Assembly (NCBI GenBank): GCA_000525675.1
Contig: CP002190.1
Span: forward strand, 1,550,001 to 1,614,000
DNA from: Bdellovibrio bacteriovorus W
GTDB lineage: Bacteria; Bdellovibrionota; Bdellovibrionia; Bdellovibrionales; Bdellovibrionaceae
Direction of reading: 5' to 3'
Length of the DNA: 64,000 bases
The notes below the pieces were generated by a model. That model was not told the DNA's origin. It ran no database searches and worked only from the letters and a program-made list of their open reading frames with translations. This document shows positions 34,453 to 43,664 of this stretch, one piece after another (position 1 is the first letter of the stretch; each line of letters opens with the position of its first letter). The position numbers and the translations under genes are program-made.

Positions 34453-34630
34453 ACCTCATCCATCGGTCCTAATTGTAAAACTCTTAAGACTATACACATA
34501 AAAGTGTTTTCCACGAACTATGTGGTTCCCTCTCTAGCACATTTAGACCCCAGAGGTTTTCTATCTCAAATTTATCTAGGTACTAGAGAGAAAATAAGGA
34601 TTACAATCCCGCAACGATCATGCTTTCGAA

Positions 34631-35488
34631 CTATTCAATCTCTGCAATTAAAATCTCTTCCGATTTAGTCGCATGCAATCCATCAGATCTTTGAGAAAAG
34701 TATCTTTCATTAAGATCTTTGGCCTTAACAACGTGAGCACGACTAAAGCCAGCCTCCAAGGCCATGGCTATCACATCTTCTTCGCGATAAAAACTGATGA
34801 AAGGTGTTCCCGCAGAGCGCGCGCCTTTTTCTGAAACTTCTCGGCCGAACTTTTCTTCTTCGTCCGCATCTTCCATAGGGAGAAGATACGTCATGGCAAA
34901 GATACTCCCTGGAGCTAAACGACTTAAATTTGCGAGAGTCTCCATGTTGGCATCTTTGGTGAGATACATACTCACTCCCGTGGAAACTACCACCGCAGGC
35001 TTATTGAGTTGAAAGCCTGAATCTACAAGCTTAAGAATCCAATCTTCTTTTTTTTCAAAATCCACAGGAACATAAATTAAATTTTTTGGAGAAGTCAGTT
35101 CTAACTCTGCCACTCGGTTTTGTTTCCAAGCTTGTTGCGCGGGAGTGTCTATTTCAAATACTTTGTGATTCTGTAAAACTTGCGCGTGTCGAAGAGCAAA
35201 ACTATCTAACCCAGCTCCGAGAATGACGTATTGAACCGAGGTTTGCTTGGAGAATGTCTGCAGCACTAAGTCTTCAATGAAACGCGCTCGACCGACAATC
35301 GAGGCTCTGAAAATCTTGGTGAAGTTCACGTCCATGTCTTGGCGTTCTCGCCAATTTGACTCTGGATCGGCAAGTTCTAAGGCGAGAGTGTCATCTAAAA
35401 CTAGCGGCTTCGCATCGACTTCTTTATGAAGCGCTCTCCATAGGGCAACTCGAATAGCGGTGTGATCTGGTTTTGCAATTACGCTCAT
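34631..35488 (-). CDS. LCM/TIGR00027-type SAM-dependent methyltransferase
   Basis: This 285-residue cytoplasmic protein has the leucine carboxyl methyltransferase-like fold seen in TIGR00027 proteins. SAM motif I is YVILGAGLDSFALR at about 87-100, followed by VFEIDTPAQQAWKQ and VVVSTGVSMYLTKDA. In actinobacteria such proteins include polyketide methylases; the substrate here is unknown. AGGAGGA lies 5 nt before ATG. The DUF455 gene is 15 bases upstream on the same strand, so they form a two-gene unit. Confidence 0.88.
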   Translation of the reverse strand: MSVIAKPDHTAIRVALWRALHKEVDAKPLVLDDTLALELADPESNWRERQDMDVNFTKIFRASIVGRARFIEDLVLQTFSKQTSVQYVILGAGLDSFALRHAQVLQNHKVFEIDTPAQQAWKQNRVAELELTSPKNLIYVPVDFEKKEDWILKLVDSGFQLNKPAVVVSTGVSMYLTKDANMETLANLSRLAPGSIFAMTYLLPMEDADEEEKFGREVSEKGARSAGTPFISFYREEDVIAMALEAGFSRAHVVKAKDLNERYFSQRSDGLHATKSEEILIAEIE

Positions 35489-35503
35489 CGAGTCCTCCTA
35501 GTG

Positions 35504-36289
35504 TTACTTGCGCGCTCCCCCCATAAAACTATCACGAAGGCGCTCATAGTAGGCGAGTTCTTCATCTGTAAATCCCGCTTTTCGACGTAAGTCATGATTC
35601 AGCGGTTCAACTCGTTTTGGCAAACGCTCACGAAGCGAGTCCATGCGCACGGGAAAATCTTTGTTAGGATCGATCTTTTGCATCTCACAAATATTACGAT
35701 ACCATCTCGAACCAAAATCGACGTGGCCAATTTCTTCAAAGTTGATTTGCTTCACAATATGCTGAATCGTGAGCTTCCCAGCCGTTCCCTCAAGACGTCG
35801 AATCAAAGTGTCTCCTGCATCGAGACCACTGCCCTCAAGATAGCGATGTACAATGAGAATACGATCTAAAAGACTGTCTTCGGGGGAAACCGCTCGCCAA
35901 AGAGCCGTGTGCACGGGCCAGTCGCCCCATTTAAAGCCCAAACTATCAATGGCCTCAAGACACATGCGTAAATGATCAGCCTCTTGCAAAGTGACATGAA
36001 TCAATTCTTCTTTAAAACCCACAGGAGCCTCTGGATACTCCACAAGGCTTCTTACCCCTAGCTCCATGGCCTGCAACTCAATACTGGCCAAATCGTGCAG
36101 CATACGAGCCTGCCCCTCATTGGTAGAGAATCCTTTTTTAGGCGGGTGATCTTTAGGATGAAGAACCAAAATATCCCGTGCCGGAATATCAGGCGCCGAC
36201 CCTGGCTCCTTCAGTCCCATCGCGGTATGGCAGTGCTCTTCTATCTGTCGAATCTTTTCCCAGACGTCGGGAACATCAAAAGTGAACAT
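35504..36289 (-). CDS. DUF455 ferritin-like protein
   Basis: This 261-residue protein matches the DUF455 (PF04305) family. The four-helix carboxylate/His metal ligands show as HDLASIELQAMELG, TLQEADHLRMCLEA, RYLEGSGLDAGDTL and QINFEEIGHVDFGSRWY, consistent with a dinuclear iron centre. PHTALWRAV-like segments are also present. The reaction is unknown. It is the first gene of the pair with the methyltransferase and is divergent from yebC. Confidence 0.9.
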   Translation of the reverse strand: MFTFDVPDVWEKIRQIEEHCHTAMGLKEPGSAPDIPARDILVLHPKDHPPKKGFSTNEGQARMLHDLASIELQAMELGVRSLVEYPEAPVGFKEELIHVTLQEADHLRMCLEAIDSLGFKWGDWPVHTALWRAVSPEDSLLDRILIVHRYLEGSGLDAGDTLIRRLEGTAGKLTIQHIVKQINFEEIGHVDFGSRWYRNICEMQKIDPNKDFPVRMDSLRERLPKRVEPLNHDLRRKAGFTDEELAYYERLRDSFMGGARK

Positions 36290-36373
36290 AAAAACCCTTT
36301 TACATCCCGCTTACACAGTTGCCAATTAAATGATGATTTGATGCAATCAATTCTAAGAGAGGAAGTTACAAAC

Positions 36374-37078
36374 ATGGGAAAATCATGGAAAAATGCTGGA
36401 AAAATGGAAAAAGCCCAGCAGAAGGGGCAAATATTTACGAAACTGGCTCGAGAAATTGCAGTTGCTGCAAAAGCGGGCGGCCCTGACCCCAATGCAAACT
36501 CCCGTTTGCGACTTGCTATTGATGCGGCAAAAAAAGTTTCTTGTCCGAACGATACAATTGACCGCGCGATCAAAAAAGGCGCAGGCCTTTTAGATGACGG
36601 AAAAATTATCGAAGAGATCACCTATGAGGGATACGGACCTCACGGAGTTGGTGTTATTATCGAATGCCAATCTGACAATCGCAATAGAACGGCTTCAGAA
36701 GTACGCCATGCCTATAAATCGCATGATGGAAATATGGGGGAAACTGGTTCCGTCATGTGGATGTTCGATCGCGTGGGTCTGATTACGGGCTCAAAGGAAG
36801 GCTCTTTCGATCCTGACGAAGAGGCCATTGAAGCCGGAGCGAATGAAGTGTATCCCGGCGATGAGGAAGGTACTTTTGACTTTTACACAGCCGCAGATGA
36901 GTTGGACACCGTTCGCGACGCTTTAACTCAAAGAGGCTGGACTTTGACTGTTGTTGAGCTTTCTTATAAGGCAAAAAACATCACTGAACTTACGGATGAC
37001 CAACGCAAAGAAGTGGAAGAGTTCTTGGCCTTTGCTGAGGATTTGGAAGACACGCACAGGGTGCATGCGACGTTGTAG
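36374..37078 (+). CDS. yebC: YebC/PmpR-family protein
   Basis: This 234-residue protein begins at ATG 36374 with GAGAGGAAG upstream; extension to 36095 would overlap DUF455 and match nothing. N terminus MGKSWKNAGKMEKAQQKGQ, the KAGGPDPNANSRLRLAI motif and YEGYGPHGVGVI are diagnostic. YebC proteins act as transcription regulators or as translation factors easing ribosome stalling, depending on subgroup. The C-terminal acidic stretch is DQRKEVEEFLAFAEDLEDTH. Confidence 0.95.
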   Translation: MGKSWKNAGKMEKAQQKGQIFTKLAREIAVAAKAGGPDPNANSRLRLAIDAAKKVSCPNDTIDRAIKKGAGLLDDGKIIEEITYEGYGPHGVGVIIECQSDNRNRTASEVRHAYKSHDGNMGETGSVMWMFDRVGLITGSKEGSFDPDEEAIEAGANEVYPGDEEGTFDFYTAADELDTVRDALTQRGWTLTVVELSYKAKNITELTDDQRKEVEEFLAFAEDLEDTHRVHATL

Positions 37079-37085
37079 AAAATTT

Positions 37086-37119
37086 ATAGCTGCTCTTACT
37101 TGAAGAGCAGCTATCTTTT
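37086..37119 (+). terminator. Terminator after yebC
   Basis: ATAGCTGCTCTT-ACTTG-AAGAGCAGCTAT, a 12-bp perfect stem, followed by CTTTT. Confidence 0.8.
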
Positions 37120-37227
37120 AGAAATCTGTGTTATCAAGGAGTTTTTAGCAACTCAAAGACTCACTACAGGCTTTCGTTGCAGAAAAGAATTTCTTGCAAC
37201 ATCTCGTGTGAACCTCTAAAAAAACGA

Positions 37228-37866
37228 CTACCTCGGCCTCTCTGGAAAGCGATTAGGACATTGCGGACGAGCCTTGCGATGATTGCCCGTTAATTCAGAT
37301 ACAAATCCTTGTCCTTGTTCATGGAGTTCTTTACCACTCATCCAGTATTCCCCAGGGGTTGTGAAAGCCTCTTCAGCCCTTAAGAAATCGATAAACTCTT
37401 TTTTCGCACCTAAATCTAAAAGCAAAGAAATATAATCTTCTGTCAGACGCTCATTAGGAATATTGCAAAATAGATGGGTCACACCATGAAAATAGAAAGC
37501 AGCGTGACTTCCCGCTCGACGTTCATTCCCAACAAGATAAATGGGCAAACAAATACTTCCACACTGATCTCCATTTTTTACTGATGTTGTGATTTTAATT
37601 CCTTGCTTCTGTAGGCTTTGAAGCTGTTCGATAATGGCCTTACCCTCCACAACATAACCACCTGGAGAGTTCAAATTGAACACAAATTCTTTCGACCTCA
37701 ACTCAGCAAGCGCTTTTTTAATTAACTCCGCATCTCCTCGCTCTACAGCTCCGGAAAGAGTTAATGTGTAAGGTTGATTGTCTAAACGATCAAAGGTGTG
37801 ACTAATATTGGCACTCCAAGATGTGGATGCCATAAAGATCATTGATATTAAGAAGCCAAATCGCAT
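37228..37866 (-). CDS. Periplasmic ClpP/crotonase-fold protein (COG3904-like)
   Basis: This 212-residue exported protein has a signal peptide at 1-19 (SMIFMASTSWSA). The fold is ClpP-like: NLNSPGGYVVEG at about 64-75, then CGSIC with putative nucleophile Ser104, and FYFHG with His127. The paired Cys around Ser104 are as in the COG3904 periplasmic group. A serine peptidase is likely, but not certain. GAGGG is 8 nt before ATG. Confidence 0.8.
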   Translation of the reverse strand: MRFGFLISMIFMASTSWSANISHTFDRLDNQPYTLTLSGAVERGDAELIKKALAELRSKEFVFNLNSPGGYVVEGKAIIEQLQSLQKQGIKITTSVKNGDQCGSICLPIYLVGNERRAGSHAAFYFHGVTHLFCNIPNERLTEDYISLLLDLGAKKEFIDFLRAEEAFTTPGEYWMSGKELHEQGQGFVSELTGNHRKARPQCPNRFPERPR

Positions 37867-37967
37867 AAAGCGGCCCTCACCTTTGCTTTAAAAATTCGTA
37901 GTCGCCCACTGGCACTGACAAGCTTTTAAAGCAAAGGAAAGGCCATCATTATCAAAAAAATGAGTTT

Positions 37968-38597
37968 TTACTTTTTAGAAGGCGCCTTTCCAGTTTCTAG
38001 CAAACCTTCGGTCCAAATACGGATCTTTACGTCATCACCAACAGCAGGCCCAATGGCAATCTGATCGTTATAGGCAATATTGAAATCCTTGCGATTCACC
38101 ATGCCTGTCATTTGCAAAGCAGCTCTTTCTTGCCCCATAGGGTCCTTCACGTTGCCAGTGAACTTCCCTTCGAATACTACGTCCTTTGTAACACCTTTAA
38201 TGGTCAAAGCTGCCGTCAACTTAAAAGCTTCCGGTGTACCTGTGATTGATTTACTGACCAGCCTCATATCTGGAAATTTTGTGACCTCGAAAAAATCTTT
38301 CGATTTCAAATGATCATCTCTTTGCTTAACGCCTGTATCAATAGAACTCACCGGAACCTTTGCACTCACCGTAGATTTCGTAAATGGCTCTGCGAGCGTG
38401 AAAACTCCTTCAACCTCATTGAAGCGGCCTTCAACTTCTGAAACTACAAAATGGGGAATCACAAAGGAGATTCGACTATGAGCAGGGTCCACGGCATACT
38501 TTCCCTTGATATAACTTACCGCAGCCTCTGAAACCGAAACAGCGCCTAAAACACAAGCGCTAACAATGAAATGCTTTAAAGCCACTGACGTCTTCAT
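37968..38597 (-). CDS. YceI-family periplasmic lipocalin-like protein
   Basis: This 209-residue protein has a signal peptide (ending about SVSEA) and the YceI pattern: YAVDPAHSRISFVIPHF, FNEVEGVFTL, DTGVKQRDDHLKSKDFFEVTKFPDM and LTIKGVTKDVVFEG. YceI proteins bind polyisoprenoids such as ubiquinone precursors. The DFNI-Y-DQIAIGPAVGDDVKI end is also typical. AAGGAG precedes ATG. Confidence 0.94.
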   Translation of the reverse strand: MKTSVALKHFIVSACVLGAVSVSEAAVSYIKGKYAVDPAHSRISFVIPHFVVSEVEGRFNEVEGVFTLAEPFTKSTVSAKVPVSSIDTGVKQRDDHLKSKDFFEVTKFPDMRLVSKSITGTPEAFKLTAALTIKGVTKDVVFEGKFTGNVKDPMGQERAALQMTGMVNRKDFNIAYNDQIAIGPAVGDDVKIRIWTEGLLETGKAPSKK

Positions 38598-38731
38598 AGG
38601 TCATTCTCCTTGAAATTTCTTTTATTCTTTAAAAGAAATACGGCGACGTCTAGCTAGGCTCTTGTGAGCTGCAATCTTGCAAACCGCTAAAGGTGAAAAA
38701 TGCAATGCCACAAATCTTCACCATTCAAATA

Positions 38732-38768
38732 AAAAAAGCCGTCGTTGATTTTTAAACGACGGCTTTTT
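38732..38768. terminator. Terminator after pyk
   Basis: AAAAGCCGTCGTT / AACGACGGCTTTT, 8-base loop, T-run on both strands; it lies 22 bases past the pyk stop on minus. Confidence 0.93.
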
Positions 38769-38789
38769 AAAGATATCTTAATAAAAATA

Positions 38790-40277
38790 CTACTGAACTT
38801 CAGGAATCGTCTGACAACGCAAAGGCAGCTCAGAATCCGGTAACTTTGAATACTGTTCCCCATTGATTGTATGAACATAGATCGAGTTTGTTTTGGCACC
38901 TTGAGCTATGGGCTGACCAAGAGTGATAATAACCTTATCCCCTGTTTTTGCCAGACCATGAGTAACCATCAACTGATCTACTTGAGTCAGAATATCTTCC
39001 ATATTTTTATACGATTTGATGATATGAGTTTGAATTCCCCACATTAGCTCCATCGTATTCAAAACATCAATATGCTGAGTTACCGCAATCACGCGCGCTC
39101 TCGGTCTAAATCCAGAGATAATATTGGCAGTCTTACCTGAGGTCGTTAGACAAATGATCGCCTTTGCATTGAGCTTTAATGCGCTTAAAGAGGCACTGGC
39201 TGCAATTGCCGCTGGTGTGCTTAAAAACTCATTCTCTAAAGAGAGTTTATAGTACTCTTCTTCGTTCTTTTCGACTTCCGTGATAATTTCATGCATAGTG
39301 CGGATACAGCGGAAAGGATAATTTCCACTTGCTGACTCTGCCGAAAGCATCAAAGCATCTGAGCCATCCAAAACCGCATTGGCAACGTCTGTAATCTCGG
39401 CACGCGTTGGACGTGGATTTTCAACCATACTATCCAACATCTGTGTTGCTGTGATTACAGGTTTCCCCAATTGATTGCACACATTGATAATGCGCTTTTG
39501 AAATCCCGGTAAACGGCTTTGCCCAACCTCAACAGCAAGGTCTCCACGCGCCACCATCACCGCGTCTGAAAGACGACAGATCTCTTCGAGATTCTCTAAA
39601 GCTTCTACCATTTCAATTTTGGCAATAATTTTAGCTTCAGAATTTCTTTCTTCAATGATTTCTCTAAGTTTACGAATATCTCGAGCGTGGCGAACAAAGC
39701 TTAGAGCTACATAATCAACATTGTTTTGCAGACCGAACTCTAAATCCTCGTAATCCTTTTCAGTCATCGCATCCACAGGCAGATCGACACCTGGTAAATT
39801 CATACCTTTACGATTCTTTAAAATGCCACCGTAGATAACTTCAACGTCCAACTCAATACCACGAACTGCGAGTACTTTTACTTCCATCAACCCGTCATCC
39901 AAAAGGATACGCGTTCCCGGCTTACACGCCAGTGGCAGCTCTTTAAAATCTGAAGGGATCAACCCTGGCTTACCAAGGACTTCATCCGTCGTGATAACTA
40001 GTTTCTCACCAGGTTTAATTTCAATGGAGCCATTTTCAAATTTCCCAACACGAACTTTAGGCCCCTGAAGATCCTGAAGAATTGCAACTGGTGCACGCAA
40101 GTCTCTTGAAAGCTTACGTAGCGATTGAATAACTTGTAGATGATCTTCATGAGTTCCATGGGAAAAGTTAAGGCGTGCCACATTCATGCCCGCCTTAATT
40201 GCTTTTTCTAGATTTTCTTCCGAATGAGTTGCTGGGCCTATCGTAGCCACAATCTTTGCGCGACGATTCGCTAACAT
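38790..40277 (-). CDS. pyk: Pyruvate kinase
   Basis: This 495-residue glycolytic enzyme converts PEP and ADP to pyruvate and ATP. Motifs run in order: RRAKIVATIGPAT, NVARLNFSHGTHEDH, LQDLQGPKVRVG, the active-site IIAKIEMVEALENL, MVARGDLAVEVG, ATQMLDSMVENPRPTRAE, DAVLDGSDALMLSAESASG. The C-terminal allosteric domain is present. ATG has GGAAGG 8 nt upstream, overlapping the end of the coiled-coil gene that stops 2 bases before it, so the two are cotranscribed. Confidence 0.97.
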   Translation of the reverse strand: MLANRRAKIVATIGPATHSEENLEKAIKAGMNVARLNFSHGTHEDHLQVIQSLRKLSRDLRAPVAILQDLQGPKVRVGKFENGSIEIKPGEKLVITTDEVLGKPGLIPSDFKELPLACKPGTRILLDDGLMEVKVLAVRGIELDVEVIYGGILKNRKGMNLPGVDLPVDAMTEKDYEDLEFGLQNNVDYVALSFVRHARDIRKLREIIEERNSEAKIIAKIEMVEALENLEEICRLSDAVMVARGDLAVEVGQSRLPGFQKRIINVCNQLGKPVITATQMLDSMVENPRPTRAEITDVANAVLDGSDALMLSAESASGNYPFRCIRTMHEIITEVEKNEEEYYKLSLENEFLSTPAAIAASASLSALKLNAKAIICLTTSGKTANIISGFRPRARVIAVTQHIDVLNTMELMWGIQTHIIKSYKNMEDILTQVDQLMVTHGLAKTGDKVIITLGQPIAQGAKTNSIYVHTINGEQYSKLPDSELPLRCQTIPEVQ

Positions 40278-40279
40278 TT

Positions 40280-41953
40280 TTACGCCTTCCTGCTATAGCT
40301 AACCTTATTTGCTAAGTTTTGCATATCTACTTCATGGCGTCTATTCATTCTATCAATTTGCTGCTGATGGGCTTCATTTAATTGCGCAAGCTTTGCTTCG
40401 TACTTCATGGCAATCGTTTCCTGCTCCATGCGGCCAGCTTTACTACGATCCGCTGAGCGCTCATTATGCATTTTTTCAAGCCTTGTCATTTGCTTAGCAT
40501 GCTCATCCTGCATCTGCGCTATTTTATTTTCATAGGTCTTAACCGTTTGATTCATTTTTTGGTTAAACGAGGTCTCCATATTACGGAACCTCTCCGACAT
40601 AACCTTGTGAGTAGCCACTTGATCGTTCACTGTTTTTTCACGGTAAGTATCCATACGATTTTCGTAATTCGACTTCACAACATCCAATGATTCCGAGTAA
40701 TACTTACCCAACTCATCACTATTGCGATTCGTAAGATCTAAAATCTTCTGAACACGGCCCTCGGCGTTATTAGAGATCTGACTCACTTGATCCTTATGTT
40801 GCTGAGCAAGCATCTCACGTTCTTCGCGATGACGCGCCTTCATAGTCGACACCTGAGATTTAAACTCGCGATCCCTACTTCTCAAGATTTGGTCATTCTT
40901 CTCTTGCACCTTACCAATGCGATCGTCATTGATCTGCTTTAACTGCTGAATGCCACTATCCCTTTGAAGTTCTGCCAGTGACAATCTATCCTCATATGCG
41001 TTGGACAAATTGCGACGCTCAATACCCCTCAAACGTTCGTTCTTAGAAACCTCATTATTCAGCTTACTGTTCAAACGCGCTATTTTACTATCACGCGAGC
41101 GAATTTGCGAATCTAAACGCTCATTCACGGAGTCTTTAAAGTTCTCGTGTTGTTGATCAATTTGCGCCTGTTTTTGCGCAAGGGCATTATCAAATTTATT
41201 TTTTATCTCGCCTCTTTGTGCATCCAAAAGCTGCTGCTTAATATCTAGATTATCACTATACTCTTCAGCCTTACCGACAACTGTATCCGTGTACTTTTGC
41301 GACCATTTAGAATTATCTAGCTGCCTTTGACGTTCAGAATCCTTAAGGCGCGACTCCAAACTCTTTCTCACATCAGCGGCCGTACGATCCCTGTTGCCTT
41401 GAGTTTCTGCAAACCCTTGCAATAGAACATCGCGCTCTTTTCCATGGGCTTCATTCATACGGCGACTTAGGTTCTGAATACTTTCTTTTGATTTCTGTTG
41501 AGTCTCAGTGGCCATCTGAGAATAGCGCTCATCGCGCAAGCCAATTTCTTCCTGCATTTGATTGCGAAGATTTGCCTGCTGGTGCTCAGCGACCTCTTTC
41601 TGCTTAGCAAGAGCCCCTTCATAACTATTTCGCATAGCTTGGCGAGATTGATAGTTTTCCTCTGTCTTTGATTTTAGAGAGTCTTGATAGGCTTGTCGAA
41701 CTTCAGCAATCTTGCGATTATTAGCAAAATCCTTCTCATTCAAAGTCTGACGATTTCGCTCATTCAGTTCAGAGAGACGACCTTCATAGCTATCTTTGAT
41801 ATTCGCCAACTCATTACTGTGGCGTTCTTCAAGACGCTGAATCTCGGCGTTTTTCTTTTTAGCGCTTTCAGCTTCTTTCTTGTCATACTCATCACGAATA
41901 CGGCGAAGCTGTTCATCATATCGAGCTCGATCTGAAGACGAAATAGAAGACAT
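40280..41953 (-). CDS. Long coiled-coil protein, pyk operon
   Basis: This 557-residue protein is almost one continuous coiled coil rich in Arg, Lys, Glu, Gln and Asn. It shows a recurring pattern of Tyr-Glu-x-Arg/Lys (DSYEGRLSEL, NSYEGALAKQ, NAYEDRLSLA, SNYENRMDTY, KTYENKIAQM) roughly every 80-100 residues. No membrane segment or known enzymatic motif. It could be a filament or scaffold; B. bacteriovorus has an intermediate-filament-like coiled-coil protein (Ccp), but I cannot confirm orthology. GGAGG is about 6 nt before the ATG. Confidence 0.8.
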   Translation of the reverse strand: MSSISSSDRARYDEQLRRIRDEYDKKEAESAKKKNAEIQRLEERHSNELANIKDSYEGRLSELNERNRQTLNEKDFANNRKIAEVRQAYQDSLKSKTEENYQSRQAMRNSYEGALAKQKEVAEHQQANLRNQMQEEIGLRDERYSQMATETQQKSKESIQNLSRRMNEAHGKERDVLLQGFAETQGNRDRTAADVRKSLESRLKDSERQRQLDNSKWSQKYTDTVVGKAEEYSDNLDIKQQLLDAQRGEIKNKFDNALAQKQAQIDQQHENFKDSVNERLDSQIRSRDSKIARLNSKLNNEVSKNERLRGIERRNLSNAYEDRLSLAELQRDSGIQQLKQINDDRIGKVQEKNDQILRSRDREFKSQVSTMKARHREEREMLAQQHKDQVSQISNNAEGRVQKILDLTNRNSDELGKYYSESLDVVKSNYENRMDTYREKTVNDQVATHKVMSERFRNMETSFNQKMNQTVKTYENKIAQMQDEHAKQMTRLEKMHNERSADRSKAGRMEQETIAMKYEAKLAQLNEAHQQQIDRMNRRHEVDMQNLANKVSYSRKA

Positions 41954-42039
41954 CCTATCCTCCCAATCTGCAGATTAGCATGCATTACAGGAAGAAACTT
42001 CTATTCTAAAGATGAGGATATTTAAATCTCGACAGAGGT

Positions 42040-42771
42040 CTAGCGCATAAAGGTGCGCCAAAAATAATAGTCTTTTTGAGCTTTTTTTTCAGCCGCCTTT
42101 TTCTTTTCTAAAGCCACTTCTTTTTTGCGCTCTTCTTCGCGACTGGCGATCTTTCTTTCAATATTTATCTGATAGGCCGCACTGGCTTTTTGAACAGCTT
42201 GCCGCCTCAAGGCTTTTAGCTCTTCCAACTCGACCTTGAACTCCGCCGCACTTCCTGAAAAGTGATTCTTTAGCAATGCAATCTGCCCTTCAAAATCCAA
42301 CGGCGAAGGAACTCCGTAGTTACTTTTTCCTGTGGAGTCAATTCCACTGACCCACATCTCAAACCCGCCATGCAGGATCAATTTCTTTCCGTCTCTTAGA
42401 AAGATCTCAATATCCGCACCCTGATTTTTAACTAAGACCTTACCCCCCTCTTCTTCTAACCAAAAGGAAGCTTGCTGTGGAGCCACCACATCAAAAAAGA
42501 GAGTGCGAATTTCAACAATTTCTTTAGTCTTTAACCACACGCGCCCTTTAACAAAATCAAAGGTGCCTTCATGGATTTTTAGTATGCTATTTTGCGACAA
42601 AACGGCCTCGTAGGCTTCTTTATCGATACGCGCAATTTCTTGCCGCGATTGAACTGAACACTCAACGGAAGTCTTTAGACAACCATTGGGCACCTGAACA
42701 GGGCTTGCATGGACTCGAATCTCCATCTGAAAGCATATTAAAAAAAGAAAAAGTCGAAGACCTAGACTCAT
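42040..42771 (-). CDS. Exported FecR-like protein, unknown function
   Basis: This 243-residue protein has a signal peptide at 1-22. The middle (about 55-150) is beta-rich, with VWLKTKEIVEI, SFWLEEEGGKVLVKNQG and LRDGKKLILHGGFEMW, resembling a FecR-type periplasmic domain. The last ~70 residues are a basic Lys/Glu/Ala coiled coil. It overlaps the TPR gene by 4 bases (ATGA) and likely functions with it. The FecR-like call is weak. Confidence 0.55.
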   Translation of the reverse strand: MSLGLRLFLFLICFQMEIRVHASPVQVPNGCLKTSVECSVQSRQEIARIDKEAYEAVLSQNSILKIHEGTFDFVKGRVWLKTKEIVEIRTLFFDVVAPQQASFWLEEEGGKVLVKNQGADIEIFLRDGKKLILHGGFEMWVSGIDSTGKSNYGVPSPLDFEGQIALLKNHFSGSAAEFKVELEELKALRRQAVQKASAAYQINIERKIASREEERKKEVALEKKKAAEKKAQKDYYFWRTFMR

Positions 42772-43445
42772 AAAACAATACTGCTCGCTAGCTGACGAGC
42801 TTGCTTCCGCAGGTCCTTATGTTCAAAGTTTTTCAAGACGGTTTTATAAATTTCTAACGCTTCTTCTTGCTGGTGATTGGCTTGGGTGATTTGCCCCATT
42901 CTTAAAAGAATAAACCCTGTCAACTCATGCTCTGGGTATAAAGTCACCATGCGCTCAATTTGCGATAGGCTATTTTTATAATCTTTTTTTAGAAAATAAC
43001 TTTCAGCGATAAAGAAACGCGCCTCCACTGTATGTGCAGAGACAGGGTACTTGTCTAAAAGCTCATAAAACTCTGAAATTGCGTTGTCATACTGAGCACG
43101 ATTAAACTTCTTCTTAGCTCTCTCGTAGATCACGCCCGAAAGATCGATAGACGAAGCGCTAGCGGGAACCCTTAATACGGACGCCAAATTTTGCATCTCA
43201 TACTTTGCCAAAGCTTTCTTTTCATTTGGCAGAAGTTGCGCCACTGTTTGATGAAAATCCTTCATCTGATGGGCCAACAATTCTTTTTCTAATCGTTCTT
43301 TTTCAAGCTGCCCCTCAAGCCTTTCAATCTGCGCAAGATAGACCTTGCCAGAGTTAAAATACTCCACAAAAGCAGCATAGGATCCTGCAAGTCCTAGAGA
43401 TAAACAAAGAGTGAACACAATGAAGGCTGAATTCTTTTTCTTCAT
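42768..43445 (-). CDS. Exported or anchored TPR protein
   Basis: This 225-residue protein has an N-terminal hydrophobic segment (8-26), then a coiled coil at about 35-75. Residues ~110-225 are tetratricopeptide repeats of the YbgF/CpoB kind (YDNAISEFYELLDKYP, EARFFIAESYFLKKDYKNSL, LLRMGQITQANHQQEEAL). CpoB-like proteins trimerise by a coiled coil and coordinate envelope processes. It is the first gene of a coupled pair with the FecR-like gene. Confidence 0.75.
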   Translation of the reverse strand: MKKKNSAFIVFTLCLSLGLAGSYAAFVEYFNSGKVYLAQIERLEGQLEKERLEKELLAHQMKDFHQTVAQLLPNEKKALAKYEMQNLASVLRVPASASSIDLSGVIYERAKKKFNRAQYDNAISEFYELLDKYPVSAHTVEARFFIAESYFLKKDYKNSLSQIERMVTLYPEHELTGFILLRMGQITQANHQQEEALEIYKTVLKNFEHKDLRKQARQLASSIVL

Positions 43446-43561
43446 TCTTCATTTTTCGGAATTCCTAAGAAATTATTAAGACTTGCAGCGTGGCATTCTC
43501 AACTTGAGACAATTTTAAAACGCTCTCCGCAAAACTAGACCGTTTTTGAGAGGTTGAGCCT

Positions 43562-43582
43562 TGACCCTCGAAGCGAAGGTCA
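43562..43582. promoter_or_regulatory. Imperfect inverted repeat upstream of HU gene
   Basis: TGACC-C-TCG-AAG-CGA-A-GGTCA, 80 bases before the HU start. It may be an operator; no promoter could be fixed around it. Confidence 0.3.
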
Positions 43583-43664
43583 TTAGGTTAGGCATTCCTG
43601 AAACGACCTTTACGTTTGGCCCCTTAGCAAAACGCAAAAGGCTGATTTGATAAAAGGTCCGAAG

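Noticed and set aside
36095-36373. Upstream extension of the yebC frame
   Set aside because: It runs antisense to the DUF455 gene, and the family N terminus MGKSWKN starts at 36374 with its own ribosome site.
38687-38899. 70-codon minus-strand ORF overlapping the end of pyk
   Set aside because: It is an alternative frame of pyk's end that runs through the pyk terminator; no ribosome site or recognisable domain.
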